This document shows, piece by piece, positions 8,614 through 16,354 of a stretch of DNA of 64,000 nucleotides. This stretch comes from Brasilonema sp. CT11 (GTDB lineage Bacteria; Cyanobacteriota; Cyanobacteriia; Cyanobacteriales; Nostocaceae). Below the pieces are notes generated by a model that worked only from the letters and a program-made list of their open reading frames with translations, ran no database searches and was not told where the DNA came from. The stretch spans positions 80,042-144,041 of the forward strand of contig NZ_JABXYX010000003.1 of NCBI RefSeq assembly GCF_017982655.1, in the 5' to 3' direction. Within the stretch, counting starts at the first letter, position 1. Every line of letters starts with the position of its first letter. The translations under genes and the position numbers were made by a program.

Positions 8614-9104
8614 TTTATAATCCCCTGCTTTGCTGCTTCAACGACTGGTTCCACATGCAACCCATAAACCCAAACTAGTTTGCTTCCTAAATATACCTGC
8701 AAAGAAACTAAGCAAATCAAAAATGTGGCAGCACCGAGGTAAGCAACTGGCATCTTCAGTGGATCTCGGGCGCGAATGGCAAAGCGCCATGCTGTGATAG
8801 CCACAAGGATAGCTGCTAGTGACCAGCCGGTTATTGTGTGTGAATTTAGTATTGGCTGGACTGCTTGATAGGGTTGGGCTAAACCAGCTTCAAACTGACC
8901 AAAGATCACGGCTAGGAAAATGGCGATCGCCGCAACAAAGATATTCCAAAAACTCACTTCAAACAAACGGTGGTTGCGAGTAAAATAGCCTACCACATCG
9001 CAAAAAAAGGAAAAAAACACCATCGCAATCACGAAATGAACGATGACGGGATGGATGGGATCGGGATATGGTAGGTTATTACTATTGAGAGGCAAAGCAG
9101 GCAT
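8610..9104 (-). CDS. DUF2231 membrane protein in the ARTO operon (164 aa)
   Basis: The product has four predicted helices and the DUF2231 opening PDPIHPVIVHFVIAMVFF. Further histidines occur at the start of helix three (LNSHTITGW) and near the C-terminus (VYGLHVEP). It is a diverged paralogue of the neighbouring 201-residue protein and is read first of the two, 40 bp after the NADH dehydrogenase gene. The 4-bp ATGA overlap with the next gene supports one coupled unit. The biochemical role is unknown. Confidence 0.85.
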   Translation of the reverse strand: MPALPLNSNNLPYPDPIHPVIVHFVIAMVFFSFFCDVVGYFTRNHRLFEVSFWNIFVAAIAIFLAVIFGQFEAGLAQPYQAVQPILNSHTITGWSLAAILVAITAWRFAIRARDPLKMPVAYLGAATFLICLVSLQVYLGSKLVWVYGLHVEPVVEAAKQGIIK

Positions 9105-9144
9105 TGCTTTCTCCTTTGGTGGATTCTAAATTCTTTTTAAATCA

Positions 9145-10515
9145 TTATTTCTTGTTTTTGTCCTCTTCTCCTAACATTTTGAGTAATTTTCTTGCAACTA
9201 AAACACCTACGACTGCACCACCAACTAACTCAGCTGTCTGCACAACTTTCTTGGTCGCAGTGTTAGGATCAACGTGGAGGCGAAAAATCTGTTCATCTAG
9301 CCATTCTTTCGTCGCTTTGAAGTTGTGAACTGGCGTTGGCAGTAGCTCTAAATAAGTTCCTTGACGAATTAAGTGAGCGGCTTCGCCTGTGACTTCAAAA
9401 GCGTCGAAAATGTTAGCTGCAGCTTCATTTAACCCAAGTTTTAGCAGAGTACCGCGTGAGCTAACCTTAGCAGTTTTCGGTTCCTTTTCTAAAGCAATGG
9501 CTTTTAGGTTGTGGGCAATTGTAGATCCTAGCTGATATGCAACTTGTGCAGTAGCGGGCATTGATGTATCTTCTACAAAAGCACAATCTCCACCTGCAAA
9601 AACTTCTGGGAAATCAAACAATTGTAAGGTTTTGGTGACTTTTAATCGACCGTGCTTGTCTCGGTGTTCATCTGGGATTGGCAAGTTTTTGATCAGCGGA
9701 TTAGTCGCAGTGCCAGCTGTCCAAATTGTAGTGTTTGTTAGCAGCGTTAGAGACTTACCATCGCGCTTATACTCAAGTGTGTTGGGACTAATACCTGTGA
9801 CTTCTGCCCCCAACAGCATCTCTACTGGTACGGTACGTTTTTGCAATTGCGTTTCAGCAGTTTCACGTAATTTACTGTTAACATCCCCCTTAAGAATTTC
9901 GTTGCCGTGGTTAATGAGTACTACTCGGATTTCTTGAGAATTGCCTTTGAGTGCTGCATACCAATTTGGTAACAAATCGGCTAAAGTGGCTGCCATTTCC
10001 ACACCTGAAGCACCACCACCAACGACTGCAAATGTAAGTAATTTTCGACGTTGTTCTGGATCTTCGGTTTGCGCGGCTTTTCGCAAACAGTCATGCAAAT
10101 GTCGGTCGATAGCGATCGCATCTTTTTCGGTCCAAAAAGGTAGAGCATACTCTTTTGCCCCCTCGACGCCAAAGTAGCCACTTACACTACCTAAAGCTAA
10201 TACCAAATTGCTGTAATCGTAGCAGGTTCCTGAAGCTAACTTAACTTGTCGTTGATGCAAGTCAATCGATTCCACTGTATCTTGAACAAAAATCACACCG
10301 CTTCCTTTGAGCAATTCTGTAAAACGCGGTAATACCTGAAAGGCATCCATCTCACCACTAAAATACTCATACAGTAATGGCTTAAAGCAAAAGCGTTCGT
10401 TGCTATCAATTAAGATCACAGAGCGAGGATAGTGTTCGTGGGCAAGCTGCAACGCTGTAAAAAGCCCAGTAAAGCCACCGCCTAAAACAACTGTTTGATA
10501 AACTGGATTATTCAT
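9145..10515 (-). CDS. Type II NADH dehydrogenase (NDH-2), NADH:quinone oxidoreductase
   Basis: The protein is 456 residues from the ATG at 10515; an in-frame ATG at 10533 would add six residues, and its own sequence contains the GGAG that would serve the second start. It has an FAD Rossmann fold (VVLGGGFTGLFTALQLA), the NADH fold near residue 165 (VVGGGASGVEMAATLADL) and AGGDCAFV near residue 305. A C-terminal region with a hydrophobic stretch (AELVGGAVVGVLVARKLL) fits membrane attachment. NDH-2 oxidises NADH and reduces quinone without pumping protons. Placed before a quinol-type oxidase, it would complete a short NADH-to-oxygen chain. Confidence 0.92.
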   Translation of the reverse strand: MNNPVYQTVVLGGGFTGLFTALQLAHEHYPRSVILIDSNERFCFKPLLYEYFSGEMDAFQVLPRFTELLKGSGVIFVQDTVESIDLHQRQVKLASGTCYDYSNLVLALGSVSGYFGVEGAKEYALPFWTEKDAIAIDRHLHDCLRKAAQTEDPEQRRKLLTFAVVGGGASGVEMAATLADLLPNWYAALKGNSQEIRVVLINHGNEILKGDVNSKLRETAETQLQKRTVPVEMLLGAEVTGISPNTLEYKRDGKSLTLLTNTTIWTAGTATNPLIKNLPIPDEHRDKHGRLKVTKTLQLFDFPEVFAGGDCAFVEDTSMPATAQVAYQLGSTIAHNLKAIALEKEPKTAKVSSRGTLLKLGLNEAAANIFDAFEVTGEAAHLIRQGTYLELLPTPVHNFKATKEWLDEQIFRLHVDPNTATKKVVQTAELVGGAVVGVLVARKLLKMLGEEDKNKK

Positions 10516-10572
10516 AAAACAATTTTTCTCCATTATTTTGTTCGCAGATACGTTTATTGATAAACTGCTCTG

Positions 10573-10824
10573 CTATAACGTTAAAAAGAAAACAATCAAA
10601 ATCACACTGAGGGTAACAGCGAATAAGATAGCGTATTCGACTCTACGACTAAAATATCCAATCACAGCAATCAGGGCGATCACAAAGCCGAAAATGCCTA
10701 GATATTGCCCCTTTTGCAACCCTTTAGCAATCAAAGGGTCATTTTGAGTACCTGGTGGCGGAGTTTCTTGAATTCTGCCTTCATACTGTTTTTGGGGTTG
10801 CAACTCTTGCGTTGGTAAAGCCAT
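10573..10824 (-). CDS. Small two-helix membrane protein, first gene of the ARTO operon
   Basis: The product is 83 residues, with a soluble, Gln/Pro-rich N-terminus (about 38 residues) and two hydrophobic segments separated by YFSRRVEYA. The family is not one I can name. It is read in the same direction as NDH-2, with a 57-bp gap, and is the first gene of the operon, so the promoter should lie in 10825-11215. It might be a small subunit or assembly factor of the oxidase branch, which is inferred from position. Confidence 0.75.
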   Translation of the reverse strand: MALPTQELQPQKQYEGRIQETPPPGTQNDPLIAKGLQKGQYLGIFGFVIALIAVIGYFSRRVEYAILFAVTLSVILIVFFLTL

Positions 10825-11215
10825 AAAATTATTTCCTACAACAAACTAACCAACTTGCCATTCTTTAAATAGTGCCTATTTTACCCGCATTTTGTGAATT
10901 CCATGATGGCTGATTATAACAGTCCCATATGAACCGAATCGTCAAGACACTTAAGAACGCAAAGGTATGATTAGACAACACAAAAGTTTTTTGACACTCA
11001 TATCTTAGTACTACACAATTCACTTTTTTGTTTTTTCTATTTTTAAAAAACCACATATAATGTTCATTTTTTATTGAAAATAGAGCAGAAAAATACTATC
11101 TAAAGAGTGATTTTTGGAACACAGAAAAAAGTAAAATTGATTATCTTACAGTATAATATATTTTGATTTATTCCTATCGCTGCAGAAAAGTCACATATTT
11201 GCCATATAAAATTCA
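10825..11215. promoter_or_regulatory. AT-rich divergent control region upstream of the ARTO operon
   Basis: No convincing gene lies between the operon start (10824) and the AraC gene (11512). The part 10985-11215 is strongly AT-rich, with several TATAAT-like hexamers, and must hold the operon promoter on the minus strand. I cannot single out one promoter from sequence alone. Confidence 0.4.
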
Positions 11216-11350
11216 TATAGGAATCAGGTTTGATTTGGTGAGCGAACTCGTAGGGGAAGGGAACGCTTAACGCTTAACGCTTAACGCTTAACAGGTAAAG
11301 AAGAAATAAAGGTGTACCTAGCTTCGTCAAAAATAAATAGGAATCCTATA
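11216..11350. mobile_element. MITE-like repeat with TATAGGAATC ends, carrying heptamer repeats
   Basis: The ends are TATAGGAATC (11216) and TAGGAATCCTATA (11338-11350), an imperfect inverted pair. The inside has TCGTAGGGGAAGGGAACGCT, four tandem units of CGCTTAA (from 11263), then GTGTACCTAGCTTCGTCAAA. A second copy with one heptamer instead of four is at 54740-54853. It has no coding capacity. This copy lies about 160 bp upstream of the AraC gene. Confidence 0.75.
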
Positions 11351-11511
11351 GATTGAAACACTCTTTACCAAGTGTTAAACAATGAGATTCAGAACACAAG
11401 TGCGGCGGGTAACATCTGTAGTAAGGTTTTTTTGCAAAATTCAGAAACTTGCGTGCTGCAATCTCAAGTAAAATTGGAATTGCTTAGTATATTTAAATAT
11501 TTCATTCTCCT

Positions 11512-12360
11512 ATGCAACCATCCAAGCTTCAACCAACGGCTACTATTCTCAAAGCCGAGTGGAATGACTTGATTGTCGAGTACGCTTGTTTGGAAGCCGT
11601 CGGAGATTTTGACTTCGCGATGCCCAAAGACGCTATCAGTGTAGCATTTTATCCCCATGAGCGTGTTGCTTGGTCGGTGGATGGGGGTCAAACACAAACC
11701 ACAGCCTTGCCTCCTGGAAGCGTCTTTATATATTCATCCTGTGAGTTTGTATGGCATCGCCGGGAAAAGGAGGGCAAATATGTGAATATAATGCTAGATC
11801 AGCGCTTACTCAACCAACTGGCAGCCGAAAACGGACTTTCTACTCCCGTCGAGCTGGAATACCGCGTGCTTTTTCCAGATCCAACTATCATGCATATCGC
11901 ACAGTTATTGAAATCAGAGGTAATCAATGGCGGTTTGGCGGGAAATTTGTATGTCGAGTCGTTACGAAACTTACTAGCAGTGCATCTGCTGCGAAACTAC
12001 AGTGGAGTATTAAGTAACTCTACCCCCCAAGTGCGTGTTCTTGATGTGCTCAAGCTCAAGCAAATTAAAGATTTTATTGAAGAGAATTTAGCCGAAGAAT
12101 TGGCGATCGCCAATCTAGCCGCACTTGTGCCAATGAGTCAGTTTCATTTTGCGCGTGCCTTCAAGATGCAGGTAGGAGAAGCGCCACACCGCTACGTTCT
12201 GCAACGGCGAATAGAACGGGCAAAAGTCTTGCTAAAGGTAACGCGGTTTTCGTCAGGAGAAATTTCCTATCAGGTAGGCTTTTCCAATCCAAGTCACTTT
12301 AGTGCACAATTTCGCAAACTTGTAGGGGTAACACCGAACCAGTTTCGCGACAGTGCTTAA
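11512..12360 (+). CDS. AraC-family transcriptional regulator
   Basis: The product is 282 residues. The N-terminal 160 residues form a cupin-like sensor domain, typical of cyanobacterial AraC proteins (HERVAWSVDGG, LDQRLLNQLAAENGL). The C-terminal 100 residues hold the two helix-turn-helix motifs, with LAIANLAALVPMSQFHFARA and the signature ISYQVGFSNPSHFSAQFRKL then GVTPNQFR. It likely regulates the aldo/keto reductase gene 373 bp downstream, by proximity. A truncated paralogue follows at 14182-14607. Confidence 0.9.
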   Translation: MQPSKLQPTATILKAEWNDLIVEYACLEAVGDFDFAMPKDAISVAFYPHERVAWSVDGGQTQTTALPPGSVFIYSSCEFVWHRREKEGKYVNIMLDQRLLNQLAAENGLSTPVELEYRVLFPDPTIMHIAQLLKSEVINGGLAGNLYVESLRNLLAVHLLRNYSGVLSNSTPQVRVLDVLKLKQIKDFIEENLAEELAIANLAALVPMSQFHFARAFKMQVGEAPHRYVLQRRIERAKVLLKVTRFSSGEISYQVGFSNPSHFSAQFRKLVGVTPNQFRDSA

Positions 12361-12399
12361 ATTTAAGGGAACTCCAAGAAATAAAACAACCGCTAGAAG

Positions 12400-12495
12400 T
12401 TGTTGACTGTTAACTGTTAACAGTTAGTCCAGCGCGCATGAGGCGTTTTCCCACGCCCTGGCGACGGGCGTTCCCGAACCGTCAACAGTCAACAA
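12400..12495. repeat. Inverted repeat between AraC and aldo/keto reductase genes
   Basis: TTGTTGACTGTTAAC at 12400-12414 pairs, with one mismatch, with GTCAACAGTCAACAA at 12481-12495. The loop holds a GC-rich repeat with CATGAGGCGTTTTCCCACGC. It may end the AraC transcript. The rest of 12361-12733 has no gene that I can support. Confidence 0.6.
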
Positions 12496-12733
12496 TTTAG
12501 TTTGGAATATTTTTTTATTTGAAAATCCCTAACCACTAACTTGAATTGAGCAAGAATTTGATATAAGCACGCAAGAATCCAGCGTGAATGCAAAGGGCAG
12601 AATCTCTAAATTGGATTTAACAAAAAATAAGGGAAAATCAACGCTAAGCAACCGAGACAGGTGCAACTACTATGGCAACTAACCTCCCAAACCAATACCT
12701 TCAGACTTTTATACGTATTCAGAAATTACTAAT

Positions 12734-13855
12734 ATGTCTCTCAACATTTACTACACTCTCGGACGTTCTGGACTGCGCGTCAGCCGTCTGGCTCTCGGTA
12801 CGATGACTTTTGGCACTGAATGGGGTTGGGGAGTTGATGAAGCGATCGCACGCCAAATTTTTAATACCTACGTTGATGCAGGTGGTAACTTTATCGACAC
12901 GGCAGATTTATACACAAACGGTACCAGCGAAACTTGGTTAGGTAAATTTATTGCCGAGCGCAACTTACGTGACCGTGTTGTTGTGGCAACCAAGTTTAGC
13001 TACAATCGTGAACCAGGAAATCCCAATGCAGGCGGTAACGGACGCAAAAATATTATGCGGGCGGTGGAAGCTTCGCTGCAGCGACTGGGGAGTGACTACA
13101 TCGATCTCTACATTCTCCACAGTTGGGATACGATTACTCCAGCAGAGGAAGTGATGCGGACGTTAGATGATTTAGTTCGTTCGGGTAAGGTGCGGCACAT
13201 TGGACTGAGCAATACACCAAGTTGGTATGCAGCACGAGCGCAAACCATCGCCGAGTGGCGCAACTACGAACCACTGTGTACTCTTCAGCTAAAATACTCA
13301 CTGATTGAGCGTAACATCGAGCGGGAATTTATTCCCCTCGGTCTGGAACTGGGGATGGGGACAATGGTGTGCAGTCCGTTAGCAAATGGTCTTCTCAGTG
13401 GTAAGTACAAGCGCAGTGAAGATGGGTTTACAGGAGTTGGGCGACTAGATACAACTCGCAATATCCAAAATCCGACATTTGGGAAGTTTAGCGAACGCAC
13501 CTGGAAAATTGTCGCAGAACTGGAAACTGTTGCGAAAGAACTTGGGCACAGTATGGCTCAAGTTGCGCTTAACTGGATACTAAATCGCCCTGGCGTCGCA
13601 TCGGTGATTCTGGGAGCGAGCAACCTATCACAACTAAAGGACAATCTCAAAACACTGGATTTTGAGATTCCAAGCCTTCTGGCTAATCGTCTCGAAGCTA
13701 TCAGCCGTCCTGAACTACACTTTCCCTACAGCTTTTTTGGTTCAGAAATTCAGGCAATGATTCACGGCGGCGCAACGGTTGAATATAAGCGTGCTGGATA
13801 CGATCCCGATGTGTTGATTCAATCAAAGGGGACAGGCGTGTCTGAGTTTTTCTAA
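12734..13855 (+). CDS. Aldo/keto reductase
   Basis: The product is 373 residues with the AKR (beta/alpha)8 barrel signatures: GRSGLRVSRLALGTMTFG at the N-terminus, NFIDTADLY with catalytic Asp and Tyr, TKF with catalytic Lys, and YILHSWD with catalytic His. C-terminal cofactor-binding parts such as GVASVILGASNLSQLKDNL are present. It should reduce an aldehyde or ketone with NADPH in the cytoplasm; the natural substrate cannot be told. The family is usually 310-350 residues, so the last 30 residues are a mild extension. It probably belongs with the upstream AraC regulator. Confidence 0.92.
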   Translation: MSLNIYYTLGRSGLRVSRLALGTMTFGTEWGWGVDEAIARQIFNTYVDAGGNFIDTADLYTNGTSETWLGKFIAERNLRDRVVVATKFSYNREPGNPNAGGNGRKNIMRAVEASLQRLGSDYIDLYILHSWDTITPAEEVMRTLDDLVRSGKVRHIGLSNTPSWYAARAQTIAEWRNYEPLCTLQLKYSLIERNIEREFIPLGLELGMGTMVCSPLANGLLSGKYKRSEDGFTGVGRLDTTRNIQNPTFGKFSERTWKIVAELETVAKELGHSMAQVALNWILNRPGVASVILGASNLSQLKDNLKTLDFEIPSLLANRLEAISRPELHFPYSFFGSEIQAMIHGGATVEYKRAGYDPDVLIQSKGTGVSEFF

Positions 13856-13982
13856 TGTACTAAAATCCAAAAAAATTAACGAACCGCGCCGAAATTATTG
13901 ATGCCGTGAACATCATCGAGACTCGAAAACATGTTCCACAGCTTTCGCAGATAAAGCTTGACAGTGGGAACGGCAAAAACTA

Positions 13983-14027
13983 GCACAAAGGTGGGTTCTA
14001 CAATCATGAACTAACCCACCTTTGTGC
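13983..14027. terminator. Perfect 15-bp hairpin downstream of the aldo/keto reductase
   Basis: GCACAAAGGTGGGTT (13983-13997) and AACCCACCTTTGTGC (14013-14027) pair perfectly over a 15-base loop. On the plus strand no T-run follows; on the minus strand GTTTTT follows within a few bases. It may end transcription in either direction. The stretch 13856-13980 has short protein-like frames on both strands but no start or recognisable family. Confidence 0.6.
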
Positions 14028-14181
14028 GATCGCTCTAAAGTTCAAAAATAGACCTCTCGCAAAAGTGAGGTTTTACGAGGTTCTGTTAAGCGTTCCCAAC
14101 AACTGCCACGAAGTCTAATGAAAATGACCTGGACTTGGGAAGACGGTACTTGCCCCGGTTAATTGCTTGATTAATTGTATT

Positions 14182-14607
14182 ATGCAGCCTGATATTTGCA
14201 TCCTCAAAGCCTCTTGGGATGGGCTTCGTATCAAGTACATTGTTTCAAAAAAACTACCTCTTTGCTCAAGCAATACTTTAATGATGCGTGTTGCGATACT
14301 CCCAAAGGGAGTCGTTGCTGCAAGCACAGAACAATTTGAATCCGATTGGTTGAGCGAGCCTCAGAAAACCCCAGTTCCAGACTATCTGCAAATTATACTC
14401 AGCCAGTCGCGATTTGAGCAAATTGTTGACCAAAAGATCCTCTCTGCCAATCAGCTGCCCGTCCTTGTGAAGGAGATTACTGATCCCTCGATTCTTCATT
14501 TAGCACACCTGCTACGAGCCGAAATGGAAACTCCAAAACCCCTGAGTCAACAGTTTATTTGTTCGATTGTCACTATTCTCACAACGCATGGCTTGCAGCA
14601 ATTGTAA
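14182..14607 (+). pseudogene. Truncated AraC-family regulator, sensor domain only
   Basis: Starting at MQPDICILKASWDGL (14182), the 141 residues match the N-terminal sensor domain of the intact AraC protein at 11512 (MQPSKLQP, ILKAEWNDL). They share LSQSRFEQIV versus LDQRLLNQLA and DPSILHLAHLLRAEM versus DPTIMHIAQLLKSEV. It stops at LQQL, where the intact gene goes on to the helix-turn-helix region, and nothing downstream resembles it. It also lacks about 20 residues in the middle of the cupin. It is a decayed paralogue, or possibly a stand-alone ligand-binding domain that titrates the intact regulator. Confidence 0.7.
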
Positions 14608-14702
14608 CTTGAGGAAGAATTCAGAATTCACAAATGTTGTTGAAATTCGCTAACAACATCATTTACCTCCCAATGCTCGCACTATTGATGCGTTCTTTTA
14701 AA

Positions 14703-14735
14703 AAGGAAGCGGTAGCCGTCAGCTAACGCTTCCTT
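14703..14735 (-). terminator. Rho-independent terminator after the 65-aa leader peptide gene
   Basis: AAGGAAGCG (14703-14711) and CGCTTCCTT (14727-14735) pair perfectly. Read on the minus strand the hairpin is followed by a T-run. It closes the minus-strand gene that ends at 14753. Confidence 0.8.
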
Positions 14736-14752
14736 ATCCCCCCTACTGTATC

Positions 14753-14950
14753 TCAATTAGAGGAAGAGATACGGTTTGAGTAGAAGCTTGCGTTGGTATA
14801 AGTTGTGGTAATGGTATAAGCAAAGTTACTACCCTGTGCCAATGCAAATGCACTCGCGTTTGCCTGGGAAGGAGAATATTGAAATCCACCTTGAACTTCT
14901 TTTGCTTGTTGACCAACCATTTCTATGTGAGATAGATCTTTGATAATCAT
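14753..14950 (-). CDS. Double-glycine leader peptide 1 (65 aa), candidate secreted peptide
   Basis: The leader is MIIKDLSHIEM then VQGG at residues 19-22. The core, about 43 residues, is FQYSPSQANASAFALAQGSN followed by a strand of alternating Thr and Tyr ending TYTNASFYSNRISSSN. Leader and core match the peptide at 15684 (DLSHxE, VQGG or IQGG, then ALA-x-G-x-NFA and TYTNAS). GG leaders are usually cut and exported by C39-peptidase ABC transporters with HlyD adaptors. The HlyD and isomerase genes upstream on this strand fit that. I see no modifying enzyme in the cluster. Confidence 0.8.
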   Translation of the reverse strand: MIIKDLSHIEMVGQQAKEVQGGFQYSPSQANASAFALAQGSNFAYTITTTYTNASFYSNRISSSN

Positions 14951-15006
14951 GATATTTTTATCCTGAAAATTGCTAGTTCATTCGTCTAAGTTGATGTCAA
15001 CATAAC

Positions 15007-15060
15007 AAAAAAGCTATTGAAGAAAACCACCTGTTTTATGGGGCTTCTATTCAATAGCTT
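15007..15060 (-). terminator. Strong Rho-independent terminator after peptide 2
   Basis: AAGCTATTGAA (15011-15021) and TTCAATAGCTT (15050-15060) form a perfect 11-bp stem. On the minus strand it runs into six T residues, so it ends the transcript of the 15089-15394 gene. Confidence 0.85.
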
Positions 15061-15088
15061 CTTGAACAAAAACTCAGTAAAACAAGCT

Positions 15089-15394
15089 TCATGAAGTACG
15101 TGCACTCGCATAGGAAGTGGTGTAAGTAGGTCCATTAGCAGCAGCACCAGCAGCAGCACCAGCAACAGCGTATTTATATCCATAGTCAATGCTATAGCTA
15201 TACTTACCAGTTGCAGGGTTAAAGGAATAGGATACGTTGTAACCTGAATCTGAATCAGAAGCAGCATAGGTTGATACACTGCTTGTAGGTGTGCTGAAAC
15301 TCTGCTGAACTACTTGAAGTCCCCCATGCACTTGAGTATTACTCGAAAGTTCAGTTTCACAAAAGCTTAGGTCAACTATTTTTAATCCACTCAT
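15089..15394 (-). CDS. Double-glycine leader peptide 2 (101 aa), candidate secreted peptide
   Basis: I start at the ATG at 15394 because AGGAGA lies at the right distance; the in-frame start at 15451 has no such site. The leader is MSGLKIVDLSFCETEL ending in VHGG (residues 22-25), related to the DLSHxE leaders of the two neighbours. The core of about 76 residues is rich in Ser, Tyr, Ala and Gly, with YSYSIDYGYKYAVAGAAAGA and then AANGPTYTTSY. It is less like the other two cores. The low-complexity aromatic/Ser character suggests a surface or matrix peptide rather than a classic bacteriocin, which is an inference. Confidence 0.78.
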   Translation of the reverse strand: MSGLKIVDLSFCETELSSNTQVHGGLQVVQQSFSTPTSSVSTYAASDSDSGYNVSYSFNPATGKYSYSIDYGYKYAVAGAAAGAAANGPTYTTSYASARTS

Positions 15395-15608
15395 AATCTC
15401 TCCTTTTCCTCGCAGACATATTGCTGAAAGTTGTTTGATAACTTTCAGCAATATTTACTATTTATTTAAAATGCCTCTGAGCAAAGTTTTCAGCCAATGC
15501 GCGTATAACTTGCATCTTTTTTCGGACTGTCAGCGCATCACTAGTCATTAGAAGCCACTGCACGGGTTCCCTCGTTGAGTGCAAGTGGCGTTCATTAATC
15601 AGACAAAA

Positions 15609-15635
15609 GACTAATGACTAATGACTAATGACTAA
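15609..15635. repeat. Short tandem heptamer repeat (GACTAAT)
   Basis: GACTAAT is repeated nearly four times, the usual form of cyanobacterial short tandemly repeated repetitive sequences. Just before it, 15550-15595 has an inverted pair (GCCACTGCAC and GTGCAAGTGGC). Confidence 0.8.
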
Positions 15636-15683
15636 GGACGACCTGAACGAGTCAGTGTGCAAATTCAATGCGTAACAGCTTAC

Positions 15684-15920
15684 TTATGCAGCAGTGGATT
15701 TAGAAGATGAGTTTGAGTTAGCACTATTGGGAGAGTAGTAGTAGCCGTAGGGGTAGTAGTAATATCCAGAACTCGCATTTGTATAAGTGCTGGTACTTGT
15801 GGCAGCGAAATTCTGACCGTTTGCATATGCTAATGCATATGCATCAGAGAATGCAGCTCCACCTTGAATTTGATGATTGTCTGTAGTGATTTCGAGGTGA
15901 GAAAGGTCTGCGATAATCAT
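15684..15920 (-). CDS. Double-glycine leader peptide 3 (78 aa), Tyr/Ser/Asn-rich core
   Basis: The start at 15920 has a good CTAGGAG ribosome site. The leader MIIADLSHLEI ends at IQGG (18-21). The core starts AAFSDAYALAYANGQNFA, goes through STSTYTNASS, and then has a run GYYYYPYGYYYSPNSANSNS with 9 Tyr within 20 residues. It shares the ALA-x(2-3)-G-x-NFA and TYTNAS parts with peptide 1. It is nearest to the isomerase and HlyD genes and probably the first exported substrate of this cluster. Confidence 0.82.
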   Translation of the reverse strand: MIIADLSHLEITTDNHQIQGGAAFSDAYALAYANGQNFAATSTSTYTNASSGYYYYPYGYYYSPNSANSNSSSKSTAA

Positions 15921-16354
15921 ATGATTCTCCTAGAATTTACTAGTTTGGATTTGAAACTTCTTTGTAACCAAAACTCTCTTTTTGGTTACATGTATTAACT
16001 TATCACTTCCAGAAAATAAAAAATATAAAATAACGATAAAGATAGATTATTTTTTGTCAAAACAAAAAATTATGACATCAATTTTTATCTATTAATAAAT
16101 AAGATAAAAATAGGCAAGACAAAATTCTGGTTTCCTTGATAAAAAAAACCAGAGGTTTAGGTTAATGACTATAAAATAAACAAAAAAAGATTAGTAAATA
16201 ACAAAATCAAATAATAAATTTGGTATCCTAAATAACCTCTTTTTGTTTCTGTTATAGTTTTGAAAATCCTTGCATGAATAGTTCGCAAAGTTTTCTTTGC
16301 GGTAAATAACCTCCAATATCTCCTAATCCTGGGGTGAAGAACTGATAGCTAAAG
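15921..16354. promoter_or_regulatory. AT-rich upstream region of the peptide genes with hairpins
   Basis: This 434-bp stretch has no gene. It holds a perfect 11-bp hairpin, TGTAACCAAAA (15963-15973) with TTTTGGTTACA (15980-15990), and a smaller one at 16126-16153 (TCTGGTTT and AAACCAGA). The first could lie in the untranslated leader of peptide 3. Base composition is far more AT-rich than the flanking genes, as expected for a promoter. Confidence 0.5.

Noticed and set aside
13876..13980. Protein-like reading frames on both strands after the aldo/keto reductase
   Set aside because: Both are shorter than 40 codons, lack a start, and I can match neither to a family. It may be a decayed gene end, but I cannot show it.
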